Part shown: positions 1-6,064 of the stretch, one piece after another
Layout of the letters: every line of letters starts with the position of its first letter
How positions within the stretch are numbered: position 1 is the first letter of the stretch
DNA from: Verrucomicrobiia bacterium
GTDB taxonomy: Bacteria > Verrucomicrobiota > Verrucomicrobiia > Opitutales > Opitutaceae
Length of the DNA stretch: 6,064 bases
Assembly (NCBI GenBank): GCA_030424825.1
Contig: JAUHWE010000310.1
Span: 1 to 6,064, forward strand
Reading direction: 5' to 3'
Notes under the pieces: generated by a model
What the model was told of the DNA's origin: nothing
The model's input: only the letters and a program-made list of their open reading frames with translations
Databases searched by the model: none
Translations under genes and position numbers: made by a program

Positions 1-1
1 G

Positions 2-1390
2 GTCGATTACGGTTACGACTCCACCTGGAAACGCCTCGGATTCAATGGAGGATCCGTCGTCCGAGACAAGCCCGGAAATGTCACCTACGCCCCTGGTCTC
101 GGAGAACTTCGATACACCGCCCGCGTACGCATGGAACGGACCGACAAGTATCGATATTTCTACGACAATGAAGACCAGCTGGTCGGCTGGCAGTCACGCG
201 AAAACGAAGGAAGAATCGCCAATTTCACCATCAAGCCCGCCGGATCGCTCAATCAGATTATTTCCAAATCGGAATCCGATGGCAGCGAGACCATCGACAC
301 TCTCTACGTCTACGGAATCGGACTTCTTTATGAAGAGGTTGAGGGCGAACTCAGGGTTTATCACCATGACTATCGTGGGAGCTTGGTCGCCCTCTCCGAC
401 GCCTCCGGCAACATAATCGGCCGTGTTTCCTACGACCCCTACGGAGCAATCGCCTCCCGTACTGGAGATACAGATACTATTTTTCTCTACAATGGCCTTT
501 TCGGTTGCCCAACCTCTCCTGAAAATATCGTCAACATGCGTTTTCGCTGGTACTCGCCTACCTTGCGTCAGTTTCTCCAACGCGACGCCTTCGTCGGTAA
601 TATCTCAGACTTATCGACACTCAACTACTTCGGATTCGCCGGAGGAAACCCAATCAACCGCGTCGACCCCGAGGGAGAACTTTGGTGGATTGCAGTGGGT
701 GCCGTTGTCGGTGCCGCCGTTAATACAACCATCGTGCTCATAGAGGATATCGCAGACGACGGACAGCTAAACACCGAGGCGGAACGCTATGGGGCCGCGG
801 CCATAGGTGGCGCGGTTTCTGGAGCGATCATTGCCGGCACCGGCGGGGTTGGCGGCGCTATTATCGGTGGAGCGGCCGGGGCGGCCACGGAGAATCTTGT
901 ATATGCTGGACTGACCGGCCAAAAGGTCGATCCTGTCGAACTCGCCATCGAAACGACTATTGGAGGGGCTTCGGGAGCCCTCGGTCAGGGAGCGGGCAAA
1001 GCGTTTTCAAAATCCACTAAGTTCGCGCGACGCAAAGCGGTCCGAAGCCTCAGCCAACTCGTCAAGCGGAGCGCTCGTAAAACCGGAAAACAAGTGCTCA
1101 CCAAAATCGTCGTTGGTACAATCGGCAGCCAGGCAGACAACGCCTTCAATGACGCGATTAACACCCGCTCCTCCTCTCTCAATCCAGGCGGTACCGGCTC
1201 CATTGGACGAACAGGCACTGGCAAAGGTCTCGGTGCCATAGATGTTTGGATACGACATGCTCGTGGCGGACGTCCCGACAAAGAGAATATTCAAGGTGCC
1301 TACCGCAATTTCAGCCTCTACCTCGAGGCCCACGAAATAGCGGGAGAACGCATTATAGCGTCGCCCAATTACAACCTCTTCAATTTCTGA
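2..1390 (+). CDS. RHS/YD-repeat protein, C-terminal part with variable tip (5' end missing)
   Basis: The frame is open from base 2 to the TGA at 1388-1390, giving 462 visible residues. The ATG at 131 is internal, because YD-repeat-like sequence ('VDYGYDSTWKRLGF') precedes it. In order, the sequence shows the last YD repeats (residues about 1-65, with 'YRYFYDNEDQLVGW'), then the RHS core at about 121-226 ('YHHDYRGSLVAL', 'VSYDPYG', 'MRFRWYSPTLRQFLQRD'), closing with 'PINRVDPEGE' (nt 650-679). The tip after it has a hydrophobic segment ('LWWIAVGAVVGAAVN'), a glycine-zipper stretch at about 264-294, a Lys/Arg-rich segment at about 334-370, and a last 50 residues I cannot assign. In known RHS proteins the repeats form a hollow shell that encloses a C-terminal toxin, released after self-cleavage at the DPxG motif. 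Here a toxin role is inference; a surface or adhesion protein is the alternative. The family usually exceeds 1000 residues, so most of the protein lies upstream. No typical cytoplasmic immunity gene follows. Confidence 0.93.
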   Translation, partial: VDYGYDSTWKRLGFNGGSVVRDKPGNVTYAPGLGELRYTARVRMERTDKYRYFYDNEDQLVGWQSRENEGRIANFTIKPAGSLNQIISKSESDGSETIDTLYVYGIGLLYEEVEGELRVYHHDYRGSLVALSDASGNIIGRVSYDPYGAIASRTGDTDTIFLYNGLFGCPTSPENIVNMRFRWYSPTLRQFLQRDAFVGNISDLSTLNYFGFAGGNPINRVDPEGELWWIAVGAVVGAAVNTTIVLIEDIADDGQLNTEAERYGAAAIGGAVSGAIIAGTGGVGGAIIGGAAGAATENLVYAGLTGQKVDPVELAIETTIGGASGALGQGAGKAFSKSTKFARRKAVRSLSQLVKRSARKTGKQVLTKIVVGTIGSQADNAFNDAINTRSSSLNPGGTGSIGRTGTGKGLGAIDVWIRHARGGRPDKENIQGAYRNFSLYLEAHEIAGERIIASPNYNLFNF

Positions 1391-1393
1391 GCT

Positions 1394-2143
1394 ATGAGAA
1401 TCGCATCCCACATTCCCTATTTGCTCGCTCTGCTTTCAGTACTGCTAATTCCAGCATCGCTGTTCGGTCGCTCTTACAAGTACGACCCGGCCGGTCGACT
1501 CGTGCTTGCCGTCTACGAGGACGGAACTGCCCTCCAGTATATCTACACATCTGGCGACAATATCGACATGGTTAATCGGCTCACCCTGCCGGCAGCTCCC
1601 TCAAATCTCGCAGCTGCACGGAAATACTCTGGAACCGTGAACCTATCTTGGGACGACAACGCCCAGGACGAAACCGGCTTTCGAATCGAACGGCGAGCGT
1701 TTCGAAGCTCTGATTGGCAGTCGGTCGCGACTCTCGACCAGAACGCCGATACCTTCTTGGATACCGGCCTGGATCCATTCGTTAACTACGTCTATCGAAT
1801 CGTCGCTACTTCTTCAATCGAAGGCCTGGATTCCGCTTATTCTGCGATGGCAGCCGCGAGCGGAGACGGGAGCATTGCCTTTTCGATCGACTCGATTGCC
1901 CCTCTCGGGGGAGACCCGTCCCGCCTAATCCTTGGCTTCCAAAGTGAAGCGGGCAAGACCTACCAATTGCAGTCCTCCAATACGCTACTCCCCGACTCAT
2001 GGTCGCCCTATCCTTGGCAATCCAGTCCCAGTGGAACTTCCAGTATTGAATTGATCCCAGGTCAAGCAGGCACTACCAATATCTACCTATCTGATTCGTC
2101 CAGCGAAGCGACTTACTTCCGGCTTCTTATCGTTGATCCCTGA
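1394..2143 (+). CDS. Secreted protein with one YD repeat, an Fn3-like domain and a C-terminal beta module
   Basis: This is a 249-residue protein of unknown function. Residues 1-25 form a signal peptide (basic start, then 'YLLALLSVLLIPASLFG'), so it should be exported. Residues 28-59 are a full YD repeat ('YKYDPAGRLVLAVYEDG', then 'YIYTSGDNI'). Residues 66-140 look like a fibronectin type III domain, with 'PAAPSNLAA', 'VNLSWDDN', 'GFRIERR' and 'YVYRIVA' in the usual strand order. Residues 160-249 contain 'AGKTYQLQSSNTLLPDSW' and end 'ATYFRLLIVDP', a module I recall at the C-termini of secreted Verrucomicrobia proteins. The ATG lies three bases after the RHS stop and in the same frame, with no strong ribosome binding site, so translational coupling is plausible. 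The signal peptide supports a separate gene. The shared YD repeat suggests a structural partner of the RHS protein or a detached RHS fragment. It does not look like a cytoplasmic immunity protein. Two stops in a row (TGA TGA) end it. Confidence 0.85.
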   Translation: MRIASHIPYLLALLSVLLIPASLFGRSYKYDPAGRLVLAVYEDGTALQYIYTSGDNIDMVNRLTLPAAPSNLAAARKYSGTVNLSWDDNAQDETGFRIERRAFRSSDWQSVATLDQNADTFLDTGLDPFVNYVYRIVATSSIEGLDSAYSAMAAASGDGSIAFSIDSIAPLGGDPSRLILGFQSEAGKTYQLQSSNTLLPDSWSPYPWQSSPSGTSSIELIPGQAGTTNIYLSDSSSEATYFRLLIVDP

Positions 2144-2176
2144 TGACCACAATACGAGCGGCAAGCTCTACGGTTT

Positions 2177-2205
2177 AAAGCGGGATCCTTGCTTACCCCG
2201 TTTTT
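2177..2205 (+). terminator. Weak candidate intrinsic terminator between convergent genes
   Basis: Four G-C pairs (2181-2184 with 2197-2200) enclose a 12-base loop and are followed by five T's at 2201-2205. The stem can be extended by one G-U and three A-U pairs, but this uses up most of the T run. It sits in the 60 bp between the secreted-protein stop and the sulfatase stop, where a terminator for either strand would be expected. The T run overlaps the sulfatase stop codon. The large loop and short GC stem keep confidence low. Confidence 0.3.
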
Positions 2206-3676
2206 AGTCGTAGGTCTTCTGGACACCCTTATCGCTAGGATCGGGAGGAGTGAAGGCGAGCCCAATCGGTCGAGCGGTCGCATCTACAATCCGGCTCTCC
2301 AGCGCATTGAGCAAGTATTCAAGCTCCTGCTCGTACTCCGGATTCCGAGCGACGTTTACCATCTCATCTGGATCCTTTCGGCGATCATACAGTTCCAAAT
2401 TGTCCGGCGCACCATTCTTCCATTGAGTAACTCGAAAATTCTGTGTCCTCAGAGTGTATCCATTTATCAACTGTGTGAATGCATTAGACCGAACGGGATT
2501 CGAAACATTGCGAAGCACGGGCTTTTGACTTATTCCCTTCACATACACGGGTGGTGGCGACAAGTCCGCCAGGTCGCTCAAAGTCCGATAGAAATCGACC
2601 ATCTCAACAAACCCCTGGGCCCGTTTGCCCGATTGCGATATTCCTGGACCCGATAGGATTAACGGCACTCGATCCGCATTTTCAAACAAGGTATTTTTTT
2701 GGTAGTGACCATGTTCTCCCATGTGGTAGCCATGATCTGAACTGAAAAGCACGATAGTGTTCTCCTTTAGGCCAAGATCTTCGAGGGCGTTTACCACGCG
2801 ACCGATTTGGGCATCTACGAAAGAAATTGTAGCGTAGTAGGCATGGATGGCCTTGCGGGCGGTTTCCTCTGGCAGGTCAATTTGGTTTTTGAAAGCGGTA
2901 ACCGATTTCCGGGAGGGTTCGGGAAGGGTATCCCAATACCCCTCGGGAATCTCCGGCACAGTGATTTGGTTCGGATCATACAGATCAAAATATTTCTTCG
3001 GGGCCACATAAGGAGTGTGAGGTTTGTAGAACCCCACCGCGAGGAAGAAGGGCATTTCCGATTCGGCATACTCGCGTAACAGCCGAATCGATTCAGTCGC
3101 CACGATTCCATCCGTCTGCTCCTCGTCCTCTCCCTCTGCCGCAAGCCAGCTCAAAGTCGCCCCGAAACTTCCGGGGCGCAGGGAAAAGATCTTGTCCTCC
3201 TCTTCCTTATCCCGACCTCGTGGGCTAATCTTCGTGTTCCACGAAGCAGGATCATCGTGCCCATCCGTCCCAATGCCTTTCGGATTATCGTAGTGGTAGA
3301 TTTTCCCAACTCGAGCTGCCGTATACCCATTCGCCATGAAGTGCTGCGACATCGTTACCGCGTCGGGAATGTAGTTGCGAAACATCCGTCGCAAAACGGT
3401 CACCCCATTCTGCTCTGGATACAAACCTGTCATGAAGCTCGCCCTTGAAGGACCGCAAATAGGGTAGTTGCAGTACGCGTTTTCAAAAAGGACCCCCTCG
3501 TCCGCAAGACGATCGATATTTGGCGACTGAACTAACGGATGCCCATAGCTGCCGAGATCACAGTTCAAGTCATCCGTCATGATGAACAGAACATTTGGCT
3601 TGGCTGAGACTGTGGCGACGGAAGCAACTAGCAAAAGTAGCACGAAGTGGATTCTGATTAAAAATCGAGAAGTCAT
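2204..3676 (-). CDS. Exported sulfatase, iduronate-2-sulfatase-like (S1 family, probably S1_7)
   Basis: This complete 490-residue enzyme hydrolyses sulfate esters, probably on a sulfated polysaccharide in the periplasm or outside the cell. Residues 1-25 form a signal peptide ending 'TVSA'. The mature protein begins 'KPNVLFIMTDDLN', whose Asp35 and Asp36 are predicted calcium ligands. The core motif C-x-P-S-R is at residues 74-78 (nt 3443-3457); Cys74 is the residue converted to formylglycine and Arg78 stabilises it. Further expected active-site residues are Lys125 and His128 ('GKIYH'), Lys218 and His220 ('GFYKPHTPYVAPKKYFDLY', typical of iduronate-2-sulfatase-like enzymes), Asp314 and His315 ('SSDHGYHMGEHG') and Lys327. 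The C-terminal subdomain has the usual 'LELYDRRKDPDEMVN'. Length is normal and no key residue is missing. The family assignment is firm; the exact substrate is not, since S1_7 members act on several glycans. The ATG at 3674-3676 is chosen because it places the signal peptide correctly. No maturase gene is visible here. Confidence 0.95.
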   Translation of the reverse strand: MTSRFLIRIHFVLLLLVASVATVSAKPNVLFIMTDDLNCDLGSYGHPLVQSPNIDRLADEGVLFENAYCNYPICGPSRASFMTGLYPEQNGVTVLRRMFRNYIPDAVTMSQHFMANGYTAARVGKIYHYDNPKGIGTDGHDDPASWNTKISPRGRDKEEEDKIFSLRPGSFGATLSWLAAEGEDEEQTDGIVATESIRLLREYAESEMPFFLAVGFYKPHTPYVAPKKYFDLYDPNQITVPEIPEGYWDTLPEPSRKSVTAFKNQIDLPEETARKAIHAYYATISFVDAQIGRVVNALEDLGLKENTIVLFSSDHGYHMGEHGHYQKNTLFENADRVPLILSGPGISQSGKRAQGFVEMVDFYRTLSDLADLSPPPVYVKGISQKPVLRNVSNPVRSNAFTQLINGYTLRTQNFRVTQWKNGAPDNLELYDRRKDPDEMVNVARNPEYEQELEYLLNALESRIVDATARPIGLAFTPPDPSDKGVQKTYD

Positions 3677-3883
3677 GACTTTGAGTGCTACCGATTATCC
3701 TATAATTTACAAGCAACCATGTCTCTCGGTCGTTTCATCTAGAAGCATCGAGTCGTGCCCTTCAGCAACGCCGCCTTGCCAGTACAGAATCTACTCACCG
3801 GTCATCTCGCAAAACCGTCCGATTTAATACTTGCCCTCATTCGCATCTACACCGAAGGACATTATCAAGTTCAACAATTCTCA
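3677..3883. promoter_or_regulatory. Divergent intergenic region with candidate promoter(s)
   Basis: About 207 bp separate the sulfatase start from the chosen transporter start. On the + strand there is a perfect TATAAT at 3701-3706. A TTGAGT at 3681-3686 is a poor -35 partner because the spacer is only 14 bp. On the - strand GATAAT (complement of 3694-3699) could be a -10 for the sulfatase, about 17 bases before its ATG, without a good -35. The two candidate -10 boxes almost touch, so the divergent genes might share control. A transcript from the + box would have a leader of about 170 nt before the ATG at 3884. I see no convincing operator palindrome or riboswitch. Neither gene has a clear Shine-Dalgarno sequence. 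Confidence 0.35.
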
Positions 3884-5278
3884 ATGCCTTCTCCAGTAGA
3901 CTCTCCATCCAAGTTGCGAAGCAATATGCGGCTCTCGATCATCGAGGGGGTGGTCGCCATGCCGCTCGTCTTCATGACAATGCCGGGCAATTTTCTCGTC
4001 GCTAGCCTGGCCACGGATTTGCTGAATATTTCTGAGGGCAGCTACGGCATCATTGCTTCGCTTCCAGCTTGGTGCAACATTCTGCAGCTTTTTGCGATTC
4101 CGGCAATGACACGGCGCCTCTCCCAAAAGGGCATCTGTCTCGCCTTCTCCTGGGTGCATCTGCTATGCTGGGCCACTCTCGCCGCAGCCCTCCCTTACAT
4201 CCCGCACGATGGCAGTTGGCCTGCGGTTGTATTCATGATTTCCTTATTCGGAGCTTCCAGCTTTGCCTTTGCCATTATCAATATCAGCTGGGCTTCCTGG
4301 ATCCAGGAATGGCTGCCCATGCGTTCACGCGGGAAATACCTCGGAAGGCGAAATCGGATCCTCCAATGCGGAACGGTCGTCTTTCTCCTCTCCGCCAGCC
4401 AGACGATCCAGGCCTTCAGCCAAGCAGACCTCACACGAGCCTTTCAGTGGATCATTGCCATCGGCATTCTGCTACGGGCCTACTCTATCTATCTTCAGCA
4501 AAGCATCTATTCTCCCGAGGAGGCGTCACTGGACCGCGAAGGAACGCTTCTATCGAAGTTCAAGATCATCGTGAAGCACAAGTCCCTCTTCCGCTTTATC
4601 ATGTTTGGAGCGGCCTTTGGACTGACCGCCAACTTCATGGGGCCATTTTTTCCGGTTTTCCTGCTTAAGTCTCTAGAGATGGCTCCCAACGAAGTCGGTT
4701 ACGCCGTTACCATTGCCACGATAACAGGGGCGCTTTCCATGCCGCTTTGGGGCAGGCTGATCGACCAGCATGGTTGCCGTCCTAGTCTGATAATCGCCCT
4801 CTCCTGCTGGATGATAAATGGCTACCTGTTTTTCTGGACTACTCCAGAATCCAAATGGCTGGTCTACCTTATTTTCGCCTCTGGTGGGATCTTCGGGTCG
4901 GCCTTCCTTTTCGGGTCTTTCGCCATGATTCTGAAACTCGTTCCTCGGGAAGCGAAAACGGCGGCGATTAGCTTGAATCTGGCAGTAACCTCACTCGCAG
5001 GGGCTCTCTCTCCCATTGCGGGAGGATTCGCTATCGAATGGGTACAGGCTCGAAGCAATGACACTATAGGAATTTTTCACACATTTGCGGCCATTCATCA
5101 CTCTTTGATATTACTAACCGTATCAATACTCTTTACGATCGACGAACCAAAGTCGTCCTCCATCCGGCAAGCAGTGGGTTCGATGAGAGCGCTTCGCCAA
5201 GCGGGAACCCTGTTAGGATTGTCCTACCTAATGAACTACAGTTTCTTTAGGAAGCGGAAAGATTCTGAAAACGAATAG
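3884..5278 (+). CDS. MFS transporter, candidate sugar or solute permease of a sulfatase cluster
   Basis: This inner-membrane carrier of the major facilitator superfamily has 464 residues from the ATG at 3884 and about 12 hydrophobic segments in two halves. Helices 1-6 lie at roughly 22-44, 52-75, 83-105, 112-140, 162-178 and 187-207. A charged central loop follows (about 208-235), then helices 7-12 at roughly 236-262, 269-292, 301-318, 325-353, 358-387 and 398-419. The loop after helix 8 reads 'GRLIDQHGCR' (290-299), a good match to MFS motif A (GxLxDxxGxR). The loop after helix 4 has 'RSRGKYLGRRNRI', which I associate with MFS proteins of Verrucomicrobia and Planctomycetes. Substrate is unknown; its position between two sulfatases suggests uptake of a released sugar. 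The frame stays open back to a GTG at 3755 (507 residues), but those 43 extra residues do not look like part of the fold, and an ATG at 3926 is also possible. The tail after helix 12 is about 45 residues and basic near its end. Confidence 0.9.
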   Translation: MPSPVDSPSKLRSNMRLSIIEGVVAMPLVFMTMPGNFLVASLATDLLNISEGSYGIIASLPAWCNILQLFAIPAMTRRLSQKGICLAFSWVHLLCWATLAAALPYIPHDGSWPAVVFMISLFGASSFAFAIINISWASWIQEWLPMRSRGKYLGRRNRILQCGTVVFLLSASQTIQAFSQADLTRAFQWIIAIGILLRAYSIYLQQSIYSPEEASLDREGTLLSKFKIIVKHKSLFRFIMFGAAFGLTANFMGPFFPVFLLKSLEMAPNEVGYAVTIATITGALSMPLWGRLIDQHGCRPSLIIALSCWMINGYLFFWTTPESKWLVYLIFASGGIFGSAFLFGSFAMILKLVPREAKTAAISLNLAVTSLAGALSPIAGGFAIEWVQARSNDTIGIFHTFAAIHHSLILLTVSILFTIDEPKSSSIRQAVGSMRALRQAGTLLGLSYLMNYSFFRKRKDSENE

Positions 5279-5361
5279 AGCGACTCATTCTCAAAAGACT
5301 ATTTTCTGTGGCATCTTTTAGATCGGGCTAGGGAAACCGGCTCTACTCGTCAGGCAATCCT
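5279..5361. other. Short convergent intergenic gap, no clear signal
   Basis: These 83 bp lie between the transporter and second-sulfatase stops. The only pairing I found is AAAAGA (5293-5298) with TCTTTT (5314-5319) across a 15-base loop, which is AT-only apart from one G-C pair and too weak to call a terminator. The gap leaves no room for a gene of normal size. Confidence 0.5.
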
Positions 5362-6064
5362 TTAATCACCCAGCTGCTTGATCTTGAAACGCTCCAATTC
5401 CGCTGGCGTGTGCTCGCGTCTCATAATCGCTTCAATCTTCGCCACTACATCTGGATTCTCTTTAGAAACGTCTAACTGCTCTCTAGGATCGGTTTTTAGA
5501 TTATACAGTTCTAGATCCATATTCCCCTTGAAAATTCGTTTTCTCAGGGCTTTCCAGTCTCCCATGCGAACCGCCTGTTGTCCTTCATAAGCAGGAAATT
5601 CCCAATACAGAAACTCGTGAGGGGTTTGGGGCTTCCCGAGAAGGGTCGGGACAAAACTGAGTCCATCTACATCCGAAGGGATCGAAGCACCGGAAAGCTC
5701 GCACAGCGTGGGCAACACATCCCAAAAAGCAGAGACATGCTGGGATGTTCGCCCTCCTTGGATAGTGCCTTCCCAACTGGCAATCATCGGAACTCGAATG
5801 CCCCCTTCCGTCGAGAATCCTTTGGCCCAACCGTATTCGCTTTTGAATGGCGCCGCACTGTCAAAAAAGGCAGAATCACTGCCACCATTATAGGTCGGAC
5901 CATTGTCGCTGGAGAAAAGTATCAGCGTGTTTTCATAAAGTCCGAGCTTTTTCAGTTCAGCCACAATCTCCCCTACTTGCTCATCCAAGTAGGAAACCAT
6001 CGCCGCATAGGTCGCTCGCGGTGTCCGATTCGGAAAATAGCCTTTGTTACCGATGTAGGGCTCT
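5362..6064 (-). CDS. Arylsulfatase, C-terminal part (S1 family, S1_16-like; 5' end missing)
   Basis: The visible 233 residues are the C-terminal half of a sulfatase. The frame runs on past the Met at 6000 to the window edge with family-like sequence ('EPYIGNKGYFPNRT', then 'ATYAAMVSYLDEQVGEIV'), so that Met is internal. Recognisable parts are 'LFSSDNGP' (SDNGP at nt 5896-5910), whose Asp-Asn pair (visible residues 53-54) binds calcium. 'WAKGFSTEGGIRVPMIASW' follows, and its Lys (residue 81) matches the active-site Lys of arylsulfatase A. Further on are 'SAFWDVLPTLCELSG', 'LYWEFPAYEGQQAVRMGDWK' and 'LELYNLKTDPREQ'. These fit arylsulfatase A/GALNS-type enzymes, and from memory the S1_16 group. 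The formylglycine cysteine and any signal peptide lie outside the window, so activity and export cannot be judged. It belongs to a different subfamily from the sulfatase at 2204-3676 (DNG rather than DHG motif), consistent with removing a different sulfate. It converges on the transporter, 83 bp apart. Confidence 0.93.
   Translation of the reverse strand, partial: EPYIGNKGYFPNRTPRATYAAMVSYLDEQVGEIVAELKKLGLYENTLILFSSDNGPTYNGGSDSAFFDSAAPFKSEYGWAKGFSTEGGIRVPMIASWEGTIQGGRTSQHVSAFWDVLPTLCELSGASIPSDVDGLSFVPTLLGKPQTPHEFLYWEFPAYEGQQAVRMGDWKALRKRIFKGNMDLELYNLKTDPREQLDVSKENPDVVAKIEAIMRREHTPAELERFKIKQLGD

Noticed and set aside
131..133. ATG as the start of the RHS gene
   Set aside because: The frame is open to the window edge and the upstream residues are YD-repeat-like, so the gene starts outside the window.
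1331..1348. 'HEIAGE' near the RHS C-terminus as a possible zinc protease motif
   Set aside because: The second histidine of HExxH is absent, and nothing else around it supports a metalloprotease.
1007..1411. Antisense open frame of 134 codons across the RHS tip, considered as a hidden immunity gene
   Set aside because: Its sequence looks like a shadow of the RHS frame, with no recognisable domain, and it overlaps a well-supported gene along its whole length.
2189..2656. Open frame of 155 codons on the + strand opposite the first sulfatase
   Set aside because: It lies fully antisense to a strongly supported sulfatase and encodes nothing recognisable.
4069..4668. Open frame of 199 codons in another frame inside the transporter
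   Set aside because: It is rich in Pro, Ser, Arg and His, typical of an out-of-frame reading, while the transporter frame gives clean membrane helices and motif A.
5293..5319. AAAAGA/TCTTTT inverted repeat as a terminator between the transporter and the second sulfatase
   Set aside because: The stem is six nearly all-AT pairs with a 15-base loop and no T run after it.
5998..6000. ATG as the start of the second sulfatase
   Set aside because: The 21 residues before it match the sulfatase fold and the protein would otherwise lack its catalytic half.

Overview
The window most resembles a marine polysaccharide-degrading bacterium of the Verrucomicrobiota, perhaps Opitutae/Puniceicoccales, although Lentisphaerota or Planctomycetota are not excluded. 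This rests on three things. Two exported formylglycine-type sulfatases flank an MFS transporter of a kind I associate with these phyla. Shine-Dalgarno signals are weak. The short secreted protein ends in a 'TYQLQSS...YFRL' module that I associate with Verrucomicrobia. No rRNA or other marker gene is present, so this is inference.

Layout. Positions 2-1390 (+) hold the C-terminal end of a large RHS/YD-repeat protein whose start lies outside the window. It contains the last YD repeats, the RHS core ending in a PxxxxDPxG motif, and then a tip of about 235 residues with a glycine-zipper stretch and a C-terminus I cannot assign. Three bases later, in the same reading frame, a 249-residue secreted protein (1394-2143, +) carries a signal peptide, a single YD repeat, an Fn3-like domain and the C-terminal module. 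It may be co-transcribed with the RHS gene. A weak hairpin closes this unit.

The second half is a sulfatase/transporter cluster. A complete iduronate-2-sulfatase-like enzyme (2204-3676, -) is transcribed away from an MFS transporter (about 3884-5278, +), with about 200 bp between their chosen starts. The transporter converges on a second arylsulfatase (5362 to beyond 6064, -) whose N-terminus and catalytic cysteine lie outside the window.

The likely division of labour is that the exported sulfatases remove sulfate esters from a sulfated glycan and the MFS protein moves a resulting sugar or related solute across the inner membrane. The RHS module is a separate accessory unit, perhaps a polymorphic toxin or a surface protein, and nothing in the sequence links it to the sulfatases. 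I found no tRNA, rRNA, CRISPR array or insertion sequence.
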